DNA from: Candidatus Ozemibacter sibiricus
GTDB taxonomy: Bacteria; Muiribacteriota; Ozemobacteria; Ozemobacterales; Ozemobacteraceae
Assembly: GCA_003327425.1 (NCBI GenBank)
Contig: QOQW01000001.1
Location: 186,001 to 250,000 of the forward strand
Reading direction: 5' to 3'
DNA length: 64,000 bases
Positions within the stretch are counted from its first letter, which is position 1, and the number at the start of each line of letters is the position of its first letter. Below the pieces are notes generated by a model that made no database searches, had not been told where the DNA came from, and saw only the letters and a program-made list of their open reading frames with translations. The position numbers and the translations under genes are program-made. This document shows positions 44,915 to 52,428 of the stretch, one piece after another.

Positions 44915-46704
44915 CAGGCATGCTCGCAGGCAGGGGTCGCCTGGCGGAGGAGGTCTTCGACCTCCTCGGCCGTGCGGCAGACCAGCAACTGCTCGGCCAG
45001 ACGCTCTGCCGCCTGGCAGGACCACTGGCGGACCGCCTGTTTGACGCGGGTGAGACTGGACGGTGTCATGGAAAACTGGCGCAACCCGAGGCCCAGCAGC
45101 ATTCCGGTGTAGCGCGGATCGCCCGCCAGCTCGCCGCAGATGGTGACCGGCTTGCCGGCCTCTCGACCGGCCTGCGCCACCTCGTGCAGCAACCGGAGAA
45201 CGGCCGGGTGGGTCGGCTGGTACAGGTGGGCGACCCGGGAGTTGGTGCGGTCGACGGCCAGCGTATACTGTACCAGGTCATTGCTGCCGATCGAAAAGAA
45301 ATCGACTTCCTGGGCGAAGGCCCGCGCCATCAGGGCGGTCGAAGGAATCTCGACCATGATGCCGAGGGGCGGCGGGGCCGAGGGCCCCAGGCCTTTCGCG
45401 CGGATTTCGGCCAGGGTCTCGGTCAGGAGATCCCGGCTGCGCCGGAACTCCTGCAGCGTGGAAACCATCGGCAGGAGGATTTTGATGGGAGGGGGCAGGT
45501 TCGGGGGGCAAGCCCGCAGCATCGCCCGGAACTGGGTGCGCAGGATGTCCGGGCGGTCGAGGGCCATGCGAATGGCCCGCCACCCCAGTTCAGGATTCTT
45601 CTCGAGGATTTCGCCGCCGAGGTGGGGCAGTTTCTCGCCGCCCAGGTCGATGGTGCGGAACGTGACTTCGCGCGGCGACATCCGTTTGACCACGGCCGCA
45701 TAGGTTTCCACCAGCTCGTCTTCGGTGGGAAACCGCCGCCGGGTGAGGTAGGCGAACTCGGTGCGGTAGAGGCCGATGCCGTCGGCGTGGTTGGCCAGAA
45801 CGGCATCGACGTCCTGCAGTTTGCCGATGTTGGCCTGCAGGATCACCGGCGTCCCATCTCGGGTGACCGAAGGCTGGGTCAGGTCGGCCTGCATCGATTG
45901 CAGGCTGGCCTCGTACCGCTGGAGATGGCTCTTGAATTCTTCGACGCGGGAAGGCGCCGGATTCACTTCCAGGGTGCCGTTGATGCCGTCGATCAGCAGG
46001 AGGTCGCCGCGATTCACCGACCGGACCAGGTGCTTGACCTGGATCAAGGCGGGAATGGACAGCGACCGCGCGAGAATCGAGGCATGCGAGGTGGGGGTGC
46101 CTTCTTCGATGGCGATGCCCCGCACGTGGCGGGGGTCGAAATCGGCGATCTCCGAAGGCGTGAGGCTCTCGGCGATGATGATGACCCCCTCCTGGAGGTC
46201 GGCCAGCGGTTGCAGTCCTGCCTCGCCTTCGCAATTGCGCAGGATCCGTTGTCCGACGTCGAGGATGTCGATCGCCTTGCCCTGGAACTGAGGGTCGGGA
46301 AGTTTGCGGAAGAACTCGCTATAATCTTTGATGACCGATGAGAGGACGGCCTCGGCGTTCAGGCGGCGGTCGCGAATGCGCTTTTCGACCTCTTTCTTCA
46401 GGTCGGGATCGTCGAGCAGCGTCAGATGGGCCTGGAAGATGTTGGCGATCTCCAGGCTGCTCTTGATATGGGGCAGTTCAAGCAGATTGAGGATTTCGGC
46501 GCGAGAAAGCTGCAGGGCGTTCTGGAACCGGGCGATCTCATGATCGATGGCCTGTGGAGCCACGCTCACGCTCGGTACGGTATCGAGCTGGAAATGACGG
46601 ATGCAAAAAGCCTTCCCGATGGCGTACCCCGGGGAGATGGCCAGCCCTTTCAGCATGGAAAACCCTTGCAATTCATTGCCGGACATCCTATCATGACTCT
46701 CCAT
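44914..46704 (-). CDS. ptsI: Phosphoenolpyruvate-protein phosphotransferase (EI)
   Basis: GIAIEEGTPTSHASILARSLSIPALI; GIGLYRTEFAYLTRRRFPTEDELVETY; TIDLGGEKLPHLG; FFSIGSNDLVQYTLAVDR; VTICGELAGDPRYTGMLLGLGLRQFSMTP. Confidence 0.94.
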   Translation of the reverse strand: MESHDRMSGNELQGFSMLKGLAISPGYAIGKAFCIRHFQLDTVPSVSVAPQAIDHEIARFQNALQLSRAEILNLLELPHIKSSLEIANIFQAHLTLLDDPDLKKEVEKRIRDRRLNAEAVLSSVIKDYSEFFRKLPDPQFQGKAIDILDVGQRILRNCEGEAGLQPLADLQEGVIIIAESLTPSEIADFDPRHVRGIAIEEGTPTSHASILARSLSIPALIQVKHLVRSVNRGDLLLIDGINGTLEVNPAPSRVEEFKSHLQRYEASLQSMQADLTQPSVTRDGTPVILQANIGKLQDVDAVLANHADGIGLYRTEFAYLTRRRFPTEDELVETYAAVVKRMSPREVTFRTIDLGGEKLPHLGGEILEKNPELGWRAIRMALDRPDILRTQFRAMLRACPPNLPPPIKILLPMVSTLQEFRRSRDLLTETLAEIRAKGLGPSAPPPLGIMVEIPSTALMARAFAQEVDFFSIGSNDLVQYTLAVDRTNSRVAHLYQPTHPAVLRLLHEVAQAGREAGKPVTICGELAGDPRYTGMLLGLGLRQFSMTPSSLTRVKQAVRQWSCQAAERLAEQLLVCRTAEEVEDLLRQATPACEHA

Positions 46705-46741
46705 CTCGAGCAAGTTGTCAAGGGGCGTCCCGCTTATCGCC

Positions 46742-47506
46742 ATGAAGATTCTTCTCAGCAACGATGATGGTATCCACGCGCGTGGCATTGTCGCCCTGGC
46801 CGAGGCCCTTCTGCCCTATGGCGAGGTGACCGTGGTCGCACCCAATCGGGAACGCAGCGCGTGCAGCCATTCCCTGACCCTCGAACACCCCCTTCGCACC
46901 GGCCCGGTCGATTTCCCGGTGCCCGTTTCTCGTGCCCTCTCCGTCAACGGCACCCCAGCCGATTGCGTGAAGCTGGGGCTGTCCAAATTGCTGGAGAGTC
47001 CTCCCGACTTCGTCATCAGCGGCATCAACAAAGGGGCCAACCTCACGGTCGACGTCTTCTACTCGGGCACCGTCGCGGCCGCCTTCGAAGGGGTATTCAG
47101 CGGCATTCCGGCCATCGCCTTCTCCTTGGACTCCTTCGCCCCCGATGCCGACTATCGACCGGCCCAGGCCTGGGTACGACGGGTTCTCGACCGGATCCTC
47201 GCCGAGGGGCCGGATCGGGGGTTCGTCTACAATGTCAACATTCCTGCCCTTCCTGAGTCCGAAATCAAGGGGATGAAAGTCACTCGCCTGGGCAAAGTCC
47301 GATATCGCGATTCCTACGAACTTCGGCATGATCCCGTCGGACGCCCCTATTACTGGTTGTCCGGAGAACCGGTGATCCTCGACCAGGATCCCGATGCCGA
47401 CATCAATGCCGTGCGCGCCGGATATGTGTCGGTCACCCCGCTGACGGGCGAGCGCACCGACGTGGCCGTCTTCAGGAAATGGCAGACCGGAAGGGACCAA
47501 CCATGA
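46742..47506 (+). CDS. surE: 5'/3'-nucleotidase SurE
   Basis: MKILLSNDDGIHARGIVALAEALLPYGEVTVVAPNRERSACSHSLTLEHPL...GINKGANLTVDVFYSGTVAAAFEG. Confidence 0.96.
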   Translation: MKILLSNDDGIHARGIVALAEALLPYGEVTVVAPNRERSACSHSLTLEHPLRTGPVDFPVPVSRALSVNGTPADCVKLGLSKLLESPPDFVISGINKGANLTVDVFYSGTVAAAFEGVFSGIPAIAFSLDSFAPDADYRPAQAWVRRVLDRILAEGPDRGFVYNVNIPALPESEIKGMKVTRLGKVRYRDSYELRHDPVGRPYYWLSGEPVILDQDPDADINAVRAGYVSVTPLTGERTDVAVFRKWQTGRDQP

Positions 47507-48309
47507 GCCCGGCCGTTCTCCCCGGCGATCTGCGAGTCGCCACCCTCCAATGGGATGTCTCCTCAAAAGACCCCGGTCACAATCTGGCCGCTGTCGAACG
47601 GCTGACAGAGCAGGCGGCGCGGGCCGGGGCGCATCTTGTCGTCCTGCCGGAGATGTGGTCGCGCAGCTTCTGCGGACCAGACCTGCCGTCAGAGGCTGCC
47701 TGTCTGCCAGAACGACTCGCTTTCCTCCGAGCACTGGCCGTCAGGCATCGTCTCTGGATCGCCGGCACCCTTCCCGAGCCGGGAGATGGCATCAAGGTCT
47801 TCAACGCCCTCCACCTGATCGATGCCGAAGGCGTGATTCGCCTGCACTACCGAAAGGTGCATCTGTTTCCCTTGACCGGAGAACCCGACCATTTCCTGCC
47901 CGGAACGCACGTCCCCGAGGTCTGTCAGGCCGGCCCCTGGCTGATCGGTGTGGGCATCTGCTACGATTTGCGGTTTCCCGAGCTGTTCCGCCTGCAAGCT
48001 CGGCGAGGGGCCAATCTGTTCCTGGTGCCGGCCCAGTTTCCCAAGCCGCGTCAAGAGCCCTTCCGATTGTTGGGCCGGGCTCGCGCGCTCGACTGCCAGG
48101 CGGCGGTGGTGTGCGTCAATCGGACCGGCGAAGATGGTCGTCTTGCGTTTTTCGGGGGCAGCCTGGCTTGCGATAGTTTCGGCAACATCCTGTGGGAAAT
48201 GGGGCCACAAGAAGGTGTACACGTTGGGGATATCCGGGTTGACGAGATCGTCGCCCACCGCCGGGATTACCCCTTCCTCGAATCCATGCCTCTCCTGCCC
48301 AAGACCTGA
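47503..48309 (+). CDS. Carbon-nitrogen hydrolase (nitrilase superfamily, omega-amidase-like)
   Basis: LVVLPEMWSRSF (Glu), YRKVHLFPL (Lys), IGVGICYDLRFPELFR (Cys); ATGA overlap with surE. Confidence 0.92.
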   Translation: MSPAVLPGDLRVATLQWDVSSKDPGHNLAAVERLTEQAARAGAHLVVLPEMWSRSFCGPDLPSEAACLPERLAFLRALAVRHRLWIAGTLPEPGDGIKVFNALHLIDAEGVIRLHYRKVHLFPLTGEPDHFLPGTHVPEVCQAGPWLIGVGICYDLRFPELFRLQARRGANLFLVPAQFPKPRQEPFRLLGRARALDCQAAVVCVNRTGEDGRLAFFGGSLACDSFGNILWEMGPQEGVHVGDIRVDEIVAHRRDYPFLESMPLLPKT

Positions 48310-48340
48310 TCCTGCCTGAGTCGCCCTGAGATCTCAACGC

Positions 48341-49165
48341 ATGTGGTGCGCTCACGAGGACTGGGAGGGCGTGTCGCGAGAGCTGACGGCCATCGCCGGG
48401 TTCGAGCGACATGCGTTCGCCTGGGTGGCAGCCACCGGGTCGACCAACGATGATCTGAAGCCGGTCTGGCTGGAGGGGGACGGCCCGCCCCGCCTCCTGG
48501 TGGCAGGCCATCAGACGCGTGGCCGCGGTCGCCTGGGCCGCGCGTGGTACGACGAACCCCGCCGGAGCCTGCTGTTTTCATTCTGCTGGGAATGGCCGCT
48601 CGCTCTATTGGAAGAGTGTGTGCTCAATCCGGCCTTGCTGGCCGGTCTGGCGGTCCATGCCGCGGTGCAACGGCTGGGCGCGAGCGAGGTGACCCTCAAG
48701 TGGCCGAACGACGTGATGAGCGGCCGTCGCAAGCTGGCTGGCATCCTGGTCGAGACGGCGCCCCGTGGCGAATCCCTGCGCGGCATCATCGGGATCGGGA
48801 TCAACGTGCAGCCATTCGCTGCGCCTCGTTCGATTTCAGAGGGAACAGGCGGGGCCGGTCGTATGCCCGTTTCCCTTCATGAGCTGGGGATGGAAGGCCT
48901 CTCTGGCCCCCAGGTTCTCACAGCCGTTCTGATCGCCTGGGGGGCGCTCGTGGGACGATGGATGGATCATGCGCTGCTCGAGGAGGCCCGACGGGCTGGC
49001 CGTGACTTCTTCGGGATTCCCCATGCCCTTCGCCTGCCCGATGGAACAGAAATGCGGGGCATCCCGCTCGATCTCGTGCCCCCGGGCGGGAAGCTCCTTT
49101 TCCAAGCGGAGAGCGGAGAACGGCTCCTCGTGACCGGGGCCCATTCCCTCGAGCGCCTCGATTAG
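48341..49165 (+). CDS. birA: Biotin--[acetyl-CoA-carboxylase] ligase (no N-terminal HTH)
   Basis: AATGSTNDDL, VAGHQTRGRGRLGRAWYDEPRRSLLFS, LKWPNDVMSGRRKLAGILVET, GIGINVQP. Confidence 0.93.
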   Translation: MWCAHEDWEGVSRELTAIAGFERHAFAWVAATGSTNDDLKPVWLEGDGPPRLLVAGHQTRGRGRLGRAWYDEPRRSLLFSFCWEWPLALLEECVLNPALLAGLAVHAAVQRLGASEVTLKWPNDVMSGRRKLAGILVETAPRGESLRGIIGIGINVQPFAAPRSISEGTGGAGRMPVSLHELGMEGLSGPQVLTAVLIAWGALVGRWMDHALLEEARRAGRDFFGIPHALRLPDGTEMRGIPLDLVPPGGKLLFQAESGERLLVTGAHSLERLD

Positions 49166-49232
49166 ACGGCCTTTGGCGAGGGGGGCGCCATCGTTCGACT
49201 CGACCTGCTCAGATGGCGGCTCGGCAGAATAG

Positions 49233-49266
49233 AACCACCCCGGGAGAGATCCTGCCCGGGGTGGTT
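49233..49266. terminator. Hairpin between convergent genes (putative bidirectional terminator)
   Basis: AACCACCCCGGG (49233-49244) / CCCGGGGTGGTT (49255-49266): perfect 12-bp inverted repeat, 10-nt loop; no clear U-tract. Confidence 0.6.
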
Positions 49267-49283
49267 GGGAACGGTGGCTGGAC

Positions 49284-51467
49284 TCAGAGATCGGCGACAG
49301 GGATGGAAAGTTTGTACGAGAAGGGCGCTTTCCGGCTGTTGCCGTAGATCCAGATGTAGGCTTCGGCGGTGGGCTGGGCGAAGAGGTGTTCGAAGACGTC
49401 GCCGCCCAGGCTGGCCAGGGGGAGTTCTTTCTTGGCGTTGCCGTCGAAGATCACGATGGTGACAGAATTGCGATCGACTTCGCGAGAGACATCCAGCGCG
49501 AAGGACAGCTTGGTATTCTTGTTCACGGTGGCGGCGGTGGGGAAGGGATCGCTGATGAAATCGAACGATTGCGCCGCCTTGGTGACGGGGTTCTTGACCG
49601 ACAGGCTCAAGAGATACGGGCGGTCAGGCGTGGTAGTGCCATCCTGGCTCGAACCGAAGTGGGCAGAACCCGCCTGGGCGGCGGCCATGCGGGTGTCCTC
49701 CCCGGACCCGGCGGCGCCATAGGAGGCTCCGGTGCCCGGCATCCCATCGGGTTCCTGATGACCGGTAGCGCCCGGAGCGGAGGATTGAGCGCCGTCGCCG
49801 CCTGCGGCGGAGGAGTCGACCGCGGCATCGTTGGCACTCTCATCGGCGGACGAAGCACTGGTGCGGAACCCTGGTTCCCCGCTCTGGCGCCCCTTGGCAG
49901 AGCCATACCGGCCGGCGCTCCGATCGGAGGCATCGGCTCCTGGGAGGTCGGCGGCGGTCGTTCCCTGGGATGGCTCGCTGTTGCTGCGGTTGGCGCCCTG
50001 CAGGCCGGCCAGGCGTTGGCCGTCCAGGCCGCTGGCGCCGCCGGAACGGCCCGCCCCGTTCGCACCTCGGCCGTTGCGACCGGCCGCCCCGGAGGCGGAG
50101 CCGCCCTCGCCGTCGAGACCGCCGGGCCCGGCCACCAGCGACATCGAGGGATCGGCGTACAGATCGCTCAGGTCGGCCCGACTGCCCTGACCGATTACGC
50201 CGCCTTCGGAAGAGGAAGAGGAATCATACCCGCCAGCGAAGGAGGAGGCGGCGGCGGAGCCCTGGCCGCGCGCCGCGGCGGAACCGCCCGCCGCCCCGCT
50301 GCCGCCGGCGAAGGTGCCGGGGGCGGGGTCGTCATTGCTGGTGCGGCGTTGATCGGCATCGATGGAGCGGTTCTTGAAGTCGAGGGGATAGACCGGGATG
50401 GTGACCCGGATGATTTCTTCTTCTCGGCCGGTCAACGGATGCTTGTAGTTGACCCGAGCGGTGTACCGCTCGAGATCGGGGACACGGAAAATGTGGCGGT
50501 ATGCCCGCATTTCATCTTTGGGTACGACGGTGTCGCCTTCGTTGTCGGTGACGATGAGGGTCAGGTCTTCCTCGCGAATCTTGTCTTTGTTGAAATCGAG
50601 CGTGATTTTGACGCGAGTGTCTTCGGGAACCGGGGGATTTTTGTCGACCAACGGCGTGACAGGGAGACGCTGATCAGGGAAGACGTTCTTGGGGTAGCCC
50701 TTTTCGCGCTGGTCGACGGGATTCTGGATGACCAGTTGCACCTCGGCGGGGGGGAGTCTGGGAGGGGCGACCTCGACCCCGGCCGGCGGGGGTGGCGCAG
50801 CCGGCGGGGCTTTGGGAGGCGGAGCGCTGGTTTTTCCGGTCGAGGGAGGGGCAGCCGGCGGTGCTTTGGGGGGGGCGGCAGGGGTGCCGGCCGGCGGCCC
50901 GCTGGGAGGAGAGCCGCCCGGGGTGCCAGGACCGCTCACGGTGGCAGGAGGGGCCTTGGGCGGAGCGGCGGGCGTGGAGCCGCTGGAGGAAGGAGGCGCG
51001 GCGGGGGTCGAAGTGCCGCCGCCCGGACCGGAGGATTGTCCGGGTTTGCTTTCGGTGCCGATCTTGCCCTGCTGCCATTCTTCCTTCACTTCCATGGGCT
51101 TGCCATCGGGGCCGATCTTCCATTTCTTTTGCCAGGTCCAGACCCAGCCTGAGCCGCCATTGGAGTTCTTGATCTTCTCGGCGGCGTTGTTCAGGAAGTC
51201 GTTGACGAACCCTTTCTGCTGGTCGGTGCCAGAGCCGGAGACGATCTTGCCATTGTCGCGGGAGCCGCCGGAAGTGGTGATGACGGTTTCGATCTTGTCG
51301 CCGCCACTCGTCCCGGAGGTGCCGCCAGAAGAAGGATTGTTGAAGCCGCTGTTGGGGTTTTCCCAGGGCAGGCTGCCCGGGGCTGGTTGCGCCAGGAGCA
51401 AAGGCTGGCAGCCTAGAACCAGCAGGAAAACGATCAGGGCGAACGGCCATCGCAGGTGAGCAGTCAT
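49284..51467 (-). CDS. Secreted/lipoprotein with two related beta-rich modules and Pro/Gly/Ser-rich linkers
   Basis: MTAHLRWPFALIVFLLVLGCQPLLLAQ signal; PP(K)APPAAPP repeats; modules VQLVIQNPV...VYPLDF and LLSLSVKNPV...LSIPVADL. Confidence 0.65.
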   Translation of the reverse strand: MTAHLRWPFALIVFLLVLGCQPLLLAQPAPGSLPWENPNSGFNNPSSGGTSGTSGGDKIETVITTSGGSRDNGKIVSGSGTDQQKGFVNDFLNNAAEKIKNSNGGSGWVWTWQKKWKIGPDGKPMEVKEEWQQGKIGTESKPGQSSGPGGGTSTPAAPPSSSGSTPAAPPKAPPATVSGPGTPGGSPPSGPPAGTPAAPPKAPPAAPPSTGKTSAPPPKAPPAAPPPPAGVEVAPPRLPPAEVQLVIQNPVDQREKGYPKNVFPDQRLPVTPLVDKNPPVPEDTRVKITLDFNKDKIREEDLTLIVTDNEGDTVVPKDEMRAYRHIFRVPDLERYTARVNYKHPLTGREEEIIRVTIPVYPLDFKNRSIDADQRRTSNDDPAPGTFAGGSGAAGGSAAARGQGSAAASSFAGGYDSSSSSEGGVIGQGSRADLSDLYADPSMSLVAGPGGLDGEGGSASGAAGRNGRGANGAGRSGGASGLDGQRLAGLQGANRSNSEPSQGTTAADLPGADASDRSAGRYGSAKGRQSGEPGFRTSASSADESANDAAVDSSAAGGDGAQSSAPGATGHQEPDGMPGTGASYGAAGSGEDTRMAAAQAGSAHFGSSQDGTTTPDRPYLLSLSVKNPVTKAAQSFDFISDPFPTAATVNKNTKLSFALDVSREVDRNSVTIVIFDGNAKKELPLASLGGDVFEHLFAQPTAEAYIWIYGNSRKAPFSYKLSIPVADL

Positions 51468-51541
51468 GGTGTACGCTACCCCCTTCGTTATAAATCCCCT
51501 GAGATCAGTATACCAAATCCCTGATAAATCTTGCAAAAACC

Positions 51542-51739
51542 GACACTCTAGCATGGGTACAGATAGCCTTTCCAAGAAACATGAGTCGCTGCTGGCTCAG
51601 GTGCCAGAGCATCTCGAACATCGTGGCCAGGTGGGCTTTCCCCAGGAGGTCGAGGGCAAAGCGTTGGCGAAGACAGGTCGTTGGCCGGGCACGGTCCATC
51701 ACCCGCAGCCTTTTTCATCTGTAGGGTTGCTAGAGTGTC
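51542..51739. mobile_element. MITE-like non-autonomous element (198 bp)
   Basis: Terminal inverted repeats GACACTCTAGCAtgggTACAGAT (51542-51564) and ATCTGTAgggtTGCTAGAGTGTC (51717-51739), 19/23 matches; flanked by perfect 8-bp direct repeat CAAAAACC at 51534-51541 and 51740-51747; no transposase ORF. Confidence 0.7.
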
Positions 51740-51828
51740 CAAAAACCTTCTTGCGTTTCGCCTCCCGCTACTTTATACGTTTTTCTTGAGCCCGAAGTTG
51801 CATATTCTTTCATCCAAGGGAGGTACCC

Positions 51829-52224
51829 ATGGGGGCGCCCGTTACCCCGAAGCTGATTTCATGCCGCGTCTGCGGGGTCATCATGGTCAAATTCTCCAAA
51901 GATGTCTGCCAGAAATGCTACACGGCCGAGGAGGAGATCTTCGCCCGCGTTCGTGATTACCTGCGGGCCAATCCCGGGGTCACCGTGGAGGAAGTCGCCA
52001 AGGCGGTCCAGACCGAGCCATCGAAGATCGAGTTCTTCATCTCCAGCGGCCGCATGGAGCGGGTGGGGCTGCAGATCGCCCACACCTGCCAGACCTGCAA
52101 CAAGGTCATCAAGGTCGGATTGATCTGTCCCGAATGCAGCAAGGCTCTGAAGGAAAAGGTGAGTACCCTCCAACAGGAGCTCAAAAAGAAACTTCCCGAT
52201 GGCAGCGGGGGGGGGCGTCGCTAG
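51829..52224 (+). CDS. Zinc-ribbon protein, YvyF-like
   Basis: CRVCGVIMVKFSKDVCQKCYTAEEEIFARVRDYLRANPGVTVEEVAKAVQTEPSKIEFFISSGRM ... CQTCNKVIKVGLICPECSKAL: Zn ribbon + short HTH-like segment + second Zn ribbon. Confidence 0.7.
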   Translation: MGAPVTPKLISCRVCGVIMVKFSKDVCQKCYTAEEEIFARVRDYLRANPGVTVEEVAKAVQTEPSKIEFFISSGRMERVGLQIAHTCQTCNKVIKVGLICPECSKALKEKVSTLQQELKKKLPDGSGGGRR

Positions 52225-52262
52225 GAGACCGGCCCCCGGCCGGTGCACGCTGAACATGATGC

Positions 52263-52291
52263 TTGCAATGCCTGGGGGCCTGTGCTAGAGT
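52263..52291 (+). promoter_or_regulatory. Sigma-70-type promoter with extended -10
   Basis: TTGCAA - 17 nt - TAGAGT, with TGC immediately before the -10 (TGCTAGAGT). Confidence 0.6.
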
Positions 52292-52428
52292 ATGGCGGTT
52301 TGCTTTCCACCTTGATCGGGCGAGGATTTCCTCTCGTCCTGGTCGGGGCTGTCCCAGTAACCGCCCTCTTCTGGGCGGCGTCCGTGGCCTGCGCGTTCAC
52401 CACCCGGAGGGGAAACTAGGGAGAAGGT

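Noticed and set aside
44845-46341. 498-aa plus-strand ORF
   Set aside because: Antisense to ptsI, whose motifs are decisive.
49386-51152. 588-aa Gly/Ala/Arg-rich plus-strand ORF
   Set aside because: Antisense translation of the low-complexity secreted protein; composition is an artefact of the repeat DNA.
51505-51702. Small ORFs inside the MITE-like element
   Set aside because: No transposase motifs; translations look random and extend across the element boundary.
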